Positions 1 to 9,506 are shown, counted from the stretch's first letter. The stretch: DNA of 64,000 bases from Bradyrhizobium arachidis (GCF_024758505.1 NZ_CP077970.1:6696001-6760000); one strand, 5' to 3'. Notes: generated by a model not told the origin, from the letters alone. Translations and numbers: made by a program.

Positions 1-662
1 CGGTACTGGAAGAGCACGCTCAGCATCTCCATCGGAATGATCGCCCTGCCCCAAGGATTGTCGGAGGAGGAATAGTACGGCGAGTTCTCGGTGATGACGG
101 CGAGCTTTTGTCGCAGGGAGAACGGATAGAGGTCGCCCATGTTCTGGTCGAAGGCCATGCGCACGGTCTGGCGCTTGCCGGTCTGGCCAAGCTTCACGTC
201 GCGCAGGATTACGGGATCAGCGAGCGGCTTGAGTTCGCCAAGGCGCGCTTCGAGCGCGGTCGGCGCCGCGGGATCGCCGACCGAGGCGGTGCCGCGCAGC
301 ACCTCGGTGCCGTCGCGCTTCACCATCTGGATCGCGCATTGGCGCGCACCGCTTGCAGGTTTTGACAGGATCGCCTGAACCTCCTCGCCTTCGTAGCAGA
401 CGGCGCGGTAATGCGCGGAGAGACAGCCGCTCTCGAACCAGGCCTGGCCCCACAATCGCGCACCGAGCGGCGCGAACTGGCTGAAATGCGTCGGACCCTC
501 GATGGTGCCGCCCTTGAAGCCGAGCTTTTGTGCCGTCGCGTCGTCATGAATGGAGGCGTGCGCGTCGTAGGTCTGCGCCTGCAGCATCTGGCGCGGCTGA
601 CGCCACGGGCCAACAAAGGCCTCCGCCGTTTCGGTGATCTCAGTGTCGAACGCTTTAGACAT
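1..662 (-). CDS. hotdog-fold (MaoC-like) protein, 3' end outside window
   Basis: An open frame of 220 codons runs from ATG at 662 off the left edge without a stop, so the C-terminus is missing. The start follows an AGGAG Shine-Dalgarno sequence six bases upstream. Near residues 52-60 the protein reads GTIEGPTHF, a pattern I associate with MaoC/hotdog-type hydratase-like proteins. That family handles acyl thioesters, but no catalytic residues can be assigned from this fragment. It is divergent from the indolepyruvate oxidoreductase at 845, so the two may share a promoter region. The family call is by resemblance only and the substrate is unknown. Confidence 0.7.
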   Translation of the reverse strand, partial: MSKAFDTEITETAEAFVGPWRQPRQMLQAQTYDAHASIHDDATAQKLGFKGGTIEGPTHFSQFAPLGARLWGQAWFESGCLSAHYRAVCYEGEEVQAILSKPASGARQCAIQMVKRDGTEVLRGTASVGDPAAPTALEARLGELKPLADPVILRDVKLGQTGKRQTVRMAFDQNMGDLYPFSLRQKLAVITENSPYYSSSDNPWGRAIIPMEMLSVLFQY

Positions 663-844
663 CGGGGCCTCCTCAGAACAAGCCATGACTAGCAGGACCG
701 ACACGGATGCGGCCAGCGATATTGACTTCGCCGACCCATGCTTTTGACTGCGGACCTCTGCTTCGTGCGCCGTCGCCTCCTCCCGCGGCGCACTTCCCCG
801 CCGGAACAACACGCCCCAGCCGGAACAACAAGAAGGATCGCGAG

Positions 845-3800
845 ATGACGCTGATGCAGGTCGAGCTGGAGGACAAATACCGGCTCGAAGCCAAGCGGAT
901 CTACCTTTCCGGCACCCAGGCCCTGGTTCGACTTCCCATGTTGCAGCGCGAACGCGACCGACTGCAAAATCTCAACACCGGCGGCTTCATCTCCGGCTAT
1001 CGCGGCTCGCCGCTCGGCATGTACGACCACGCGCTGTGGCGCGCAAAGTCACACCTCGCACAGCACGACATCGCCTTCGTCCCCGGCCTGAACGAGGATC
1101 TGGCTGCGACCGCTGTGTGGGGCAGCCAACAGGTCGGCCTGTTTCCGGGCGCCAAGGTCGATGGCGTGTTCGGTATCTGGTACGGCAAGGGCCCCGGCGT
1201 CGACCGCTCCGTCGACGCGCTGAAGCATGCCAACGCGGCCGGCACCTCGCGTCATGGCGGCGTGCTGGCGCTCGCAGGCGACGACCATGGCTGCCAGTCC
1301 TCGACACTGGCGCATCAGAGCGAGCAGGTGTTCGCCGCGGCCTTGATCCCCGTGATCAACCCGTCGACGCTGCAGGATTATCTCGATCTCGGTCTCTACG
1401 GCTTTGCGCTGTCGCGCTTCTCCGGCTGCTGGGTCGGCTTCAAGGCGATTGGCGAGACGGTGGAAAGCTCGGCATCGATCTACAGCGACCCCGCGCGAAT
1501 CCAGATCAAGATCCCCGATGATTTCGAGATGCCGCCTGATGGACTCAACATCCGCTGGCCCGATCCGCCGCTGGAGGCGGAGAAGCGCCTGTTCGGTCCG
1601 AAGATGGCAGCGGTGCAGGCCTTTGCGCGCGCCAACCAGCTCGATCGCATCATGCTGGATTCAAAACCCGCGCGGCTCGGCATCGTCGCCACCGGAAAAG
1701 CCTATCTCGACTTGCGCCAGGCGCTGGCCGACCTCGGCATCAGCGAAAAGGATGCGCAGGATCTTGGTCTGCGCATCTACAAGGTGGCGCTGACCTGGCC
1801 GCTGGAGGAAAGCGGGGCGCGGCGCTTTGCCGAAGGCCTGCAGGACGTGCTCGTGGTCGAGGAGAAGCGCGGCTTCATCGAAGACCAGTTGATGCGCATC
1901 CTCTACAACATGGACGCCTCAAAGCGTCCCTCGATCGCCGGCAAGCGCGACGAGAGCGGCGCGACGCTGCTGCCGAGCGAAGGCGAATTGACGCCGACCT
2001 TGGTTGCCGCCGCACTGGTCGCACGGCTGCGCCGTCTCGGCCATCAGAGCCCGCTGCTCGAACAGCGGCTGGCACGCCTCGAAGCTTTTGAAAAACCCTT
2101 CACGGCGTCGGCGCCGATCAAACTGTCGCGGACGCCGTTCTTCTGCTCGGGCTGCCCACACAACACCTCGACCCGCGTGCCCGAGGGCAGCCGCGCGATG
2201 GCCGGCATCGGCTGCCATGGCATGGCGCTGAGCATGCCAGCCCGGCGCACCGACTTGATCTCGCATATGGGCGCGGAAGGCGTGAGCTGGATCGGACAGG
2301 CGCCGTTCACCAGCGAACAGCACATTTTCCAGAATCTCGGCGACGGCACCTACACCCATTCCGGCCTGCTCGCCTTGCGTGCCGCCGCGGCCGCCGGCAT
2401 CAGCATCACCTACAAGATCCTCTATAATGACGCAGTCGCGATGACCGGCGGCCAGCCGGCCGAAGGCAGTTTTAACGTCGCGCAGATCGCGCATCAGGTC
2501 TGGGCCGAAGGCGTCAAGCGGCTTGCGATCGTCTCCGACGATCCCGAAAAGTATCCCGCCGGCAATTACTTCCCGCAAGGCGCGAGCGTCCACCACCGCC
2601 GCGAGCTCGATGCCGTGCAGCGCGAGATGCGCGACATCAAGGGCCTCACCGTCATCATCTACGACCAGACCTGCGCCGCCGAGAAGCGCCGCCGCCGCAA
2701 GCGCGGGCTTTATCCCGATCCGCAAAAGCGCGCCTTCGTCAACGAGCTCGTCTGCGAGGGCTGCGGCGATTGCTCGCAAGCTTCCAACTGCGTATCCGTG
2801 CAGCCGCTGGAAACCGAGTTCGGCCGCAAGCGGCAGATCGACCAGTCGAACTGCAACAAGGACTTTTCCTGCGTCGAAGGTTTTTGCCCGAGCTTCGTCA
2901 CCGTTCACGGCGGCACGCTGAAGCGGATCAAGACCTCGGCGGTCGACTCCGGCCAGTTGTTCGCGGATCTGCCGCTGCCGCCGGCCCGCACCCTCGACGG
3001 TCCCTACAACATCCTGGTCACCGGCATCGGCGGCACCGGCGTTATCACGATCGGCGCGCTGCTCGGCATGGCGGCCCACGTTGATGGCAAGGGTTGCTCG
3101 GCGCTCGACTTCACCGGCCTGTCGCAAAAGAACGGCGCCGTCATGAGCCATGTGCGCATCGCGCCGCAGCCGGAGGACATTTCGGCAGTCCGTATCACCA
3201 CCGGCGGCGCCGACGTCATCCTCGGCTGCGACATGATCGTGTCAGCAGGCCCGACGGCGCTGAGCCGCGCTGAACGCGGCGTCACCAAGGCCTATATCAA
3301 CGCTGACCTTCAGCCGACCGCGAGTTTTGTGCAAAACCCCGATCTCGATTTCGAGGCGGGCGCGATGCAGGACGTACTGCGCGAGGCCATCGGCGACAAG
3401 AACCTCGACATCGTCGATGCCACCGGCATTGCTGCTAGCCTGATGGGCGACAGCATCGCGACAAACCCCTTCATGCTCGGCTTCGCCTTCCAGAAGGGCG
3501 CGATCCCGTTGTCGCTGGATGCGCTGCTCCGCGCCATCGAGATCAACGGCGCGGCGATCGAGATGAACAAGCTCGCCTTCACCTGGGGCCGGCTCGCCGC
3601 ACACGACATGTCGCGCGTGCGTAGCGTGCTCCAGTTCAAGAGCCGGGCGTCCGCGCCGGCTAGGTCGCTCGACGAGATCATCGCGACGCGCGCGGAGTTT
3701 CTCACGAACTATCAGGACAAGGCCTATGCCGACCGCTACCTTGCGGCGGTCGCCAAGGTCCGCAAGGCCGAGAGCGCGGCCCTGCCCTCGTCCACGGAGC

Positions 3801-4321
3801 TTACCGAAGCGGTCGCGAAAAACCTGTTCAAGCTGATGGCCTACAAGGACGAGTACGAGGTCGCGCGGCTCTACACCGACGGCAGCTTTGCCAAAAAGCT
3901 GTCGGAAAAATTCGACGGCGATTTTTCGCTGAAATTCAACCTGGCACCGCCGATCTTCGCAAAGCGCGATGCAGCTACCGGTCGCCTGCAGAAGCAGGAG
4001 TTCGGCGGCTGGATGATCCACGTCTTCCGCGTGCTGGCAAAGCTGAAATTCCTGCGCGGCTGCGCGTTCGATCCGTTCGGACGCACCGAGGAGCGCAGGA
4101 ACGAGCGGAAGCTGATCGAGGATTATTTTGACATGATCGACCAGCGGATCACGGGCCTGACGGCTGCGCAGATCCCGCTACTGTCGCGGCTTGCGCGCGT
4201 GCCGGAAGCGATCCGCGGTTTTGGCCACGTCAAGGAAGGTAACATCAAGCAGGCGATGGCCGAGACGGCGCGACTGGAAGCGGATCTGGACAACAGTCGC
4301 TTTGCGGCGGCTGCGGAGTAG
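845..4321 (+). CDS. indolepyruvate ferredoxin oxidoreductase, fused alpha-gamma type
   Basis: A protein of 1158 residues that would oxidatively decarboxylate aryl-pyruvates such as indolepyruvate to acyl-CoA with TPP and ferredoxin, in the cytoplasm. The N-terminal third has the family pattern GYRGSPLGMYD near residue 54. A TPP-binding stretch with LGDGTYTHSG lies near residue 498, a cysteine cluster CEGCGDC near 637-643, further cysteines near 669-680, and a gamma-type domain starts near 722 with VTGIGGTGVITIG. The length fits the single-chain fused family. The frame is open further upstream, but ATG 845 has a clear AGAAGGA ribosome site and starts just before the conserved region. It stands alone, divergent from the hotdog gene. 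Confidence 0.9.
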   Translation: MTLMQVELEDKYRLEAKRIYLSGTQALVRLPMLQRERDRLQNLNTGGFISGYRGSPLGMYDHALWRAKSHLAQHDIAFVPGLNEDLAATAVWGSQQVGLFPGAKVDGVFGIWYGKGPGVDRSVDALKHANAAGTSRHGGVLALAGDDHGCQSSTLAHQSEQVFAAALIPVINPSTLQDYLDLGLYGFALSRFSGCWVGFKAIGETVESSASIYSDPARIQIKIPDDFEMPPDGLNIRWPDPPLEAEKRLFGPKMAAVQAFARANQLDRIMLDSKPARLGIVATGKAYLDLRQALADLGISEKDAQDLGLRIYKVALTWPLEESGARRFAEGLQDVLVVEEKRGFIEDQLMRILYNMDASKRPSIAGKRDESGATLLPSEGELTPTLVAAALVARLRRLGHQSPLLEQRLARLEAFEKPFTASAPIKLSRTPFFCSGCPHNTSTRVPEGSRAMAGIGCHGMALSMPARRTDLISHMGAEGVSWIGQAPFTSEQHIFQNLGDGTYTHSGLLALRAAAAAGISITYKILYNDAVAMTGGQPAEGSFNVAQIAHQVWAEGVKRLAIVSDDPEKYPAGNYFPQGASVHHRRELDAVQREMRDIKGLTVIIYDQTCAAEKRRRRKRGLYPDPQKRAFVNELVCEGCGDCSQASNCVSVQPLETEFGRKRQIDQSNCNKDFSCVEGFCPSFVTVHGGTLKRIKTSAVDSGQLFADLPLPPARTLDGPYNILVTGIGGTGVITIGALLGMAAHVDGKGCSALDFTGLSQKNGAVMSHVRIAPQPEDISAVRITTGGADVILGCDMIVSAGPTALSRAERGVTKAYINADLQPTASFVQNPDLDFEAGAMQDVLREAIGDKNLDIVDATGIAASLMGDSIATNPFMLGFAFQKGAIPLSLDALLRAIEINGAAIEMNKLAFTWGRLAAHDMSRVRSVLQFKSRASAPARSLDEIIATRAEFLTNYQDKAYADRYLAAVAKVRKAESAALPSSTELTEAVAKNLFKLMAYKDEYEVARLYTDGSFAKKLSEKFDGDFSLKFNLAPPIFAKRDAATGRLQKQEFGGWMIHVFRVLAKLKFLRGCAFDPFGRTEERRNERKLIEDYFDMIDQRITGLTAAQIPLLSRLARVPEAIRGFGHVKEGNIKQAMAETARLEADLDNSRFAAAAE

Positions 4322-4347
4322 CCGTTAGGCGAGAGCTTTTTGCCCTG

Positions 4348-4425
4348 CGTCATTGCGAGCGCAGCAGCAATCCAGACCACCTCCGCGGAAAGATTCTGGA
4401 TTGCTTCGCTGCGCTCGCAATGACG
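4348..4425. repeat. palindromic intergenic repeat (cattgcgag family)
   Basis: Left arm 4348-4376 and right arm 4393-4425 are inverted copies built on cgtcattgcgagcgcagc and caatccaga. They differ only by a 3-base insertion in the right arm. The transcript would form a long hairpin. The sequence resembles a REP-like element scattered between genes in Bradyrhizobium; that family assignment is from memory. It lies just after the stop of the indolepyruvate oxidoreductase and between convergent genes, so it may also end transcription. Confidence 0.75.
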
Positions 4426-4456
4426 AGATTGTGGAACGAGCATACCGCATTCTCAC

Positions 4457-4562
4457 TGTCGTCGCCCGGCTTGACCGGGCGACCCAGTACGCCGCCGCGG
4501 TGGTGATGAATCTCGCTGTCTCTGGAATACTGGATGCCCCGCCTTCGCGGGGCATGACAGCG
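4457..4562. repeat. palindromic intergenic repeat (cgtcgcccggcttgaccgggcga family)
   Basis: A second, different palindromic element. The left part has ctgtcgtcgcccggcttgac with an internal hairpin (gcccgg/ccgggc) followed by cccagta. The right part mirrors it with tactgga, ccccgcc-ttcg-cggggc and atgacag. It sits 30 bases after the first repeat in the same convergent gap. No coding capacity was seen in it. Confidence 0.7.
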
Positions 4563-4572
4563 GAGAGGATGG

Positions 4573-6300
4573 CTAAACCGGCGTTCTCATGGCGACTGGC
4601 ACCGCAGCCGACGTGCCCTCCGCCATATGCCGCCCAGCGATGTATCCGAACGTCAGCGCCGGCCCCAGCGTGATGCCCGGCCCCGGATAATTCCCGTTCA
4701 TGATCGAGCCCATGTCGTTGCCGCTGGCATAGAGGCCCGCGACCGGCGTGCCGTCCTCGCGCAGCACGCGCGCCTGCGCGTCCACCCTCACGCCGATGGC
4801 GGTGCCGAGATCGGCGGGATAGATGCGCAACGCGAAAAACGGCGCGCGCAGGATCGGTGCGACACAGGGGTTTGGCTTGCGGCCGATATCGCCGAGATGG
4901 CGCTGGTAGATGGTGCTGCCGCGGCCGAATTCGGGATCCTGACCGTTCGTCGCATTGGCATTGTAGTCGGCGACCGTCGCGGCGAGCGAGGACGGGGCAA
5001 CGCCGATCTTCTCGGCCAGTTGCGCGATGCTGGGGGCCTTGATCAACTCGCCGCTCCTGACATAGCGCCGGACATTCCAGGTGAAGGGCCTTATACGGCC
5101 GAGACCATAGGTCCACAGGAAATCGCGGTCGCAGATCAGATGGAAGGGACGATCGGGCTCGCCATTGCCGTCGCGGAGCATGCCGAGCACGAACTCATGA
5201 TAGGACAGCGCCTCGTTGACGAAGCGCCGGCCGGCCGCATTGACGGCGATGATGCCCGGCTTGGCGCGGTCGGTCACCGTGTGCGGGAACACGCCGCGGC
5301 TGCCGTCGTCGCGCCGGAACAGCGAGGCCGGAACCCAATAAGCGGAGCTTGTCGCGTCAGTGTTGAGCGCGGCGCCGCTTGCGGTCGCAAGGCGCAGGCC
5401 GTCGCCGGTGCCGGCAGCGCTTGTCGCCGACACGAATCCTGCAGCCGGAGGAAAGAAGCGCTTGCGCAAGGGCGCATCGTGCGAGAAGCCGCCGGTCGCG
5501 AGCACCACACCGCGGCGCGCCGCGATGGTGCGGTCGCGCGAACCGTGGCGGATCGTCACGCCGCTGACGCGGCCGCCTTCGACGACGAGGTCCACGACGT
5601 CGGCGCTGAAGAGCATCTCGACCCGCCGCGCCAGCAGCGAGGCATAGAGCCGGGCGGCGAGCGCATTGCCGAGATGCAGCGTCGTGCCGCGCGGGGCGCG
5701 CAGGCGCTGCAGGGCATATTGCGAGAGCAGCCGCACCGAGCGCAACGTCGAGCGAAACGATTTTCCGATCCGGCGCAGATGCGGGATGTCGAGCCGGTTC
5801 ACCATCATGCCGCCGAACAGCGTGAATTCGGGCAGCGGCGGCCGCAGCCGCGCGAAGCCTGGACCGAGCCTGGTGCCGTCAAACGCCACCGGCTCCAGCA
5901 CGCGACCGCCCGTGGTGGCGCCAAGCCGCTCCGGATAATAATCGGGATAGGCCTTCACCGGCTGCAGCCGGACTTCGGTGTTGGCTTCGAGATACGCGAT
6001 CGCCTCGGGGCCGCGTGCAAGGAAGGCGGCGCGCAGGCTGGCATTGGCTGTTTCGGGGACGGTGCTCGCGAGATATTGGACGGCATCCGTGACGCTATCG
6101 GAAAGCCCTACCTCTTTCATCTTGCCGTTGGCGGGAATCCAGACCATGCCGCCCGACCACGCGGTGGTGCCGCCGACGAACGCGGTCTTCTCGATCACGA
6201 GCACACGCAGGCCTTCGACGGCAGCGACGGCCGCCGCCGTCATGCCGCCCGCGCCGGCGCCGATCACGACGACGTCGTAGCTCTCCTGCGCCGGCATCAT
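4573..6300 (-). CDS. FAD-dependent dehydrogenase (3-ketosteroid delta-1-dehydrogenase/fumarate reductase-like flavoprotein)
   Basis: A flavoprotein of 575 residues. A Rossmann FAD-binding motif, VVVIGAGAGGMTAAAVA, starts near residue 10 and ends in the ribose-binding acid (VIEK). The C-terminal FAD-closing region has GLYASGNDMGS, then NGNYPGPGITLGPALTFGY, the signature of the KstD / FAD-binding dehydrogenase family, which inserts double bonds next to ketones or reduces them. No signal peptide. Two ATGs (6300 and 6297) are possible; there is only a weak AGGGA about 10 bases upstream. The gene ends close to the repeat block, and the protease gene starts another unit upstream of it. The substrate cannot be read from the sequence. 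Confidence 0.85.
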   Translation of the reverse strand: MMPAQESYDVVVIGAGAGGMTAAAVAAVEGLRVLVIEKTAFVGGTTAWSGGMVWIPANGKMKEVGLSDSVTDAVQYLASTVPETANASLRAAFLARGPEAIAYLEANTEVRLQPVKAYPDYYPERLGATTGGRVLEPVAFDGTRLGPGFARLRPPLPEFTLFGGMMVNRLDIPHLRRIGKSFRSTLRSVRLLSQYALQRLRAPRGTTLHLGNALAARLYASLLARRVEMLFSADVVDLVVEGGRVSGVTIRHGSRDRTIAARRGVVLATGGFSHDAPLRKRFFPPAAGFVSATSAAGTGDGLRLATASGAALNTDATSSAYWVPASLFRRDDGSRGVFPHTVTDRAKPGIIAVNAAGRRFVNEALSYHEFVLGMLRDGNGEPDRPFHLICDRDFLWTYGLGRIRPFTWNVRRYVRSGELIKAPSIAQLAEKIGVAPSSLAATVADYNANATNGQDPEFGRGSTIYQRHLGDIGRKPNPCVAPILRAPFFALRIYPADLGTAIGVRVDAQARVLREDGTPVAGLYASGNDMGSIMNGNYPGPGITLGPALTFGYIAGRHMAEGTSAAVPVAMRTPV

Positions 6301-6359
6301 GCGGCAAACGTCCCTGAACGAGGCATGGCACCGTCATACCTCGCCCGGACAACGGAATG

Positions 6360-7379
6360 CTAGCGGGCCGGCTTGCGCTCGATCGGATCGATGTCGATCG
6401 CCCGTAGGCGGCCGAGCCGCAGCACGTCCATAGCGAGGCGCCGGCCGATGCGGTCGCGGTCGAGCACGCGGATCAAATCGTCGACACCGTTGATCTCGAC
6501 GCCGTCGAGCCTGATGACGACGTCGCCGGGCAACAGCCCGGCCTTCGCCGCAGGCCCGTCCGGCTCGATCTGGGCGAGCAGCGCGCCCATCTTGTTCTCG
6601 ACACCGGCCAGCACCGCGTGCCGCCGCGGGATCGGCGCGGTCTGCCCGGCGACGCCGATATAGGCGCGGCGGACATAGCCATGGCGGATGATCTCCGACA
6701 GCACGAATTGCGCCGTGTTGCTCGCAACCGCAAAACAGATGCCCTGCGCACCACTGATGATCGCCGTGTTGATGCCGATCACCTCGGAATGCGACGACAC
6801 CAGGGGTCCGCCGGAATTGCCGGGGTTGAGCGCAGCATCGGTCTGGATCACGTCCTCGATGGTCCGCCCGCTCACCGAGCGGATGGAGCGTCCGAGCGCG
6901 GAGACCACACCGGCGGTGACCGTGGACTCGAACCCCAAGGGATTGCCGATCGCGATCACGAGCTGGCCGCGACGCAGGCCCTTGGAGTTGCCAAGCGCAG
7001 CATAGCGGAGGTCGCGAACGCCATTGGCGCGCAGCAGCGCAAGGTCGGTGTCGGGATCGACGCCGAGCACCCGGGCGTCGCCGACATTGCCCTCGATATC
7101 CCTGAGCCTGATCTCCTTGGAGGTACCGACCACATGGCTGTTGGTCAAAACCAGCCCATCCGGCGAGATCACGATGCCGGAGCCGAGCCCGCCGCGTTCG
7201 CGGCCGTTCGGCACCTTTGGCCCGGTCTCGACGCGCACCACGGCCGGGCCGACGCGCTCCGTCACGCCGATCACGGCGTTGGAATAGGCGTCGAGCAGGT
7301 GCTGGTCGTCAACGGGGGTGGCTTGGACGGGTTGCGGCGGCAGGCTGCCGCCGCTGATATCTGACGTAAGATCTAACAT
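6360..7379 (-). CDS. trypsin-like PDZ serine protease (HtrA/DegP family)
   Basis: A 339-residue S1C protease. The catalytic triad is visible as His82 (LTNSHVV), Asp112 (DTDLALLR) and Ser189 (NPGNSGGPL). One PDZ domain follows, about residues 225-325, with the GLLPGDVVIRLDG pattern. DegP/DegQ enzymes are normally exported. Here the N-terminus (MLDLTSDISGG) has no signal peptide or anchor, so a cytoplasmic role is inferred. The start has a GAAGGAAAT ribosome site, so a missed upstream signal sequence is unlikely. It follows the GMC dehydrogenase unit on the same strand after about 70 bases. Confidence 0.9.
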   Translation of the reverse strand: MLDLTSDISGGSLPPQPVQATPVDDQHLLDAYSNAVIGVTERVGPAVVRVETGPKVPNGRERGGLGSGIVISPDGLVLTNSHVVGTSKEIRLRDIEGNVGDARVLGVDPDTDLALLRANGVRDLRYAALGNSKGLRRGQLVIAIGNPLGFESTVTAGVVSALGRSIRSVSGRTIEDVIQTDAALNPGNSGGPLVSSHSEVIGINTAIISGAQGICFAVASNTAQFVLSEIIRHGYVRRAYIGVAGQTAPIPRRHAVLAGVENKMGALLAQIEPDGPAAKAGLLPGDVVIRLDGVEINGVDDLIRVLDRDRIGRRLAMDVLRLGRLRAIDIDPIERKPAR

Positions 7380-7451
7380 GGCGAATTTCCTTCGCGCGTC
7401 AGATGGATACGCCGAACTTATAATGCAACGCGGCCGCTCTTCACGAAGCGC

Positions 7452-7898
7452 TTAACTGACCTGACGTAGCTTCCGAACTCGCGCCTTGACGGGATCGAGC
7501 AGCGACCAATCGCCGTCCTGGAGCGCGTACCCCTGGGGGAATGGCGCGCGCAACTCGAGCCCGAGCGAGCGCAGCACGCGGTCGTCGCGGTAGTAGCATT
7601 GCAGCACGACGCGGACGAGAGTCGCGGCCGCAGCGCCGCTCGACGCGCGGAACTGCTCGATAACCCCGTCGCGCGCGGCGGGCTCGATATCCGCGAGCGG
7701 CATGCCGGCGAGCCGGGCGAGATGGTCGAGTGCCTCGGCGACCAACTTCGCATCACGGCCAAGGGTAGCAAGAATGTCGGCCTGAATGGCATCGTCATCC
7801 GCGCCCGGCACGCGATACTCCTCGCTCGCCGGGATGATCATGGCGGCGACGGTGCGCAAATCCTGACGCTGCCGCGGCGTAAGCGTGATCTCGGGCAT
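7452..7898 (-). CDS. gluconate 2-dehydrogenase subunit 3-like small protein
   Basis: A 148-residue acidic protein with the pattern TLTPRQRQDLRTVAAMIIPA at its start, typical of the small subunit (subunit 3 family) that accompanies membrane-linked GMC flavoprotein dehydrogenases. In known members it helps assembly or export of the flavoprotein. No Tat signal is seen here, unlike several relatives. It begins 9 bases after the stop of the GMC gene and is surely co-transcribed with it. No cytochrome c subunit lies next to it. Confidence 0.8.
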   Translation of the reverse strand: MPEITLTPRQRQDLRTVAAMIIPASEEYRVPGADDDAIQADILATLGRDAKLVAEALDHLARLAGMPLADIEPAARDGVIEQFRASSGAAAATLVRVVLQCYYRDDRVLRSLGLELRAPFPQGYALQDGDWSLLDPVKARVRKLRQVS

Positions 7899-7907
7899 GA
7901 AAATCCC

Positions 7908-9506
7908 CTAGTCGAAGAGATTGGCGAGGCGCTGCTTCATCTGGTCGGCGACGTAGAGCGCGATGGCCTGGATGGTCGAGGTCGGATTGACGCCGCCCGA
8001 GGTGACGAAGACGCTGCCGTCGACGATGAAGAGATTCTTCACGTCATGCGAGCGGCCCCATTCGTTGACGACGGAGCGTTCGGGGTCGGTGCCCATGCGC
8101 GCGGTGCCGAGCAGATGCCAGCCGCCCCAGGGAATCGGGCTGTTGACGCAGATGTCGGTGGCCCCTGCGGTCTCTAACACCTCGCGGCCGCGCGCCAGCG
8201 CGTGCTCCATCATCTTCCGGCTGTTTTCGCTGATGGTGTAGTCGATCCTGGGCGCGGGAATGCCGTGGCTGTCCTTCAGGACGGGATCGAGCGTGACGCG
8301 ATTGTGCTCCTCCGGCAGATCCTCGCAGATCGCGGAGAAGCCAATACGATGGCCGTTGAGCTTGCGGAACACGCGGTGATGGTCCGGTCCCCATGGCAGA
8401 ATGCCCTTCTGCTCGCTCACGACCGCCTCGAACACCGGCCCTGCGCCGCGAACGAACTGGACGCCGTAGCCGCGGACGAAGCCGCGCGACAGGTCCGTGT
8501 CATACCATTCCTTGCTCCACAGGCAGGTCGGTGGTGCGCGATTGGAGTCGGTCGGCTCCTTCACATAGCCGTAGATCTGCGCGTAGGGGTGGAACATCAG
8601 GTTCTTGCCGACCAGGCCCGACGAATTGGCAAGCCCGTTCGGGAAGCGGCCGGATGCCGAGTTGAGCAGCAGCCGCGGCGTGCCGACGCCGTTGCAGGCG
8701 ATGATGACGACATGCGCCGGCTGAAACTGCTCGACGCCGTCCTTGTCGTAGTAGACGACGCCCGAGGCCATGCCATTGTCGTCGGTCGTGATCTCACGCA
8801 CCCGGCAATGGGTACGCAATTCGACGCCGGCGCGGATCGCCTGCGGCCAATAGGTGATGTCGGTCGATGACTTTGCACCCTGTGCGCAGGCCGGCGTGCA
8901 ATGGCCGAGATTGATGCAGCGCGCCCTGCCCTCGTAGTCCATCGTCGCGACCGTCGTATCCGAGGGCCACCAGTGCCAGCCGAGCTTGTTCATGGCCCTG
9001 CCGATCAGCGGGCCGGACAGCCCAAGCGGCTGCGGCGGCATCGGCGGATGGGTCAGCGGCGACAGCGGATCGCCTGATAGTCCTGACGTCCCCATGATGC
9101 GGTCGTTCTCTTCGAAGAACGGCACCAGCATGTCATAGTCGATCGGCCAGTCGTCGGCGACGCCGTCGAGCGTCTTCACCCTGAAATCGGACGGATGCAG
9201 CCGCGGCCAATGCGCGGTGTACATCACCGTGGAGCCGCCGACCGCGTTGTAGTTGACGACCTTGATCGGCGAATTGTCGTCGTTGATCGGATAGTCCTCG
9301 GGCCGGCCGCGCACGTTCGGGCTGGTCGCCCACTCGCCGTAGAACTTGGCTTCCCAGTCGCGACCGGTGCTTGGATATTCCGCCGGGTTCATCCAGCCGC
9401 CCTGCTCGAGACACAGGATGTGCATCTTGGTCTCGGCCAACGACCACGCGACGGCGGCGCCTGATGCGCCCGCGCCGATGATCAGGACGTCCACGGGGTC
9501 GTTCAT
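7908..9506 (-). CDS. GMC-family FAD oxidoreductase (gluconate/sugar dehydrogenase-like large subunit)
   Basis: A 532-residue flavoprotein. FAD-binding motif DVLIIGAGASGAAVAWSLAE at residues 6-25; the GMC C-terminal region has GGWHLLGTARMGTDP, then DGSVFVTSGGVNPT, then QAIALYVAD. A cysteine-containing stretch (GHCTPACAQGAKSS) is typical of the subgroup that pairs with a subunit-3 protein. It would oxidise an alcohol or sugar acid and pass electrons to the respiratory chain. The frame stays open far upstream, but ATG 9506 has GAGGAAG in front and begins right at the FAD motif. The substrate is unknown. Confidence 0.88.
   Translation of the reverse strand: MNDPVDVLIIGAGASGAAVAWSLAETKMHILCLEQGGWMNPAEYPSTGRDWEAKFYGEWATSPNVRGRPEDYPINDDNSPIKVVNYNAVGGSTVMYTAHWPRLHPSDFRVKTLDGVADDWPIDYDMLVPFFEENDRIMGTSGLSGDPLSPLTHPPMPPQPLGLSGPLIGRAMNKLGWHWWPSDTTVATMDYEGRARCINLGHCTPACAQGAKSSTDITYWPQAIRAGVELRTHCRVREITTDDNGMASGVVYYDKDGVEQFQPAHVVIIACNGVGTPRLLLNSASGRFPNGLANSSGLVGKNLMFHPYAQIYGYVKEPTDSNRAPPTCLWSKEWYDTDLSRGFVRGYGVQFVRGAGPVFEAVVSEQKGILPWGPDHHRVFRKLNGHRIGFSAICEDLPEEHNRVTLDPVLKDSHGIPAPRIDYTISENSRKMMEHALARGREVLETAGATDICVNSPIPWGGWHLLGTARMGTDPERSVVNEWGRSHDVKNLFIVDGSVFVTSGGVNPTSTIQAIALYVADQMKQRLANLFD

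Noticed and set aside
4627..6363. 578-codon plus-strand open frame
   Set aside because: Antisense shadow of the FAD dehydrogenase at 4573-6300; composition is Arg/Ala/His-rich with no motif.
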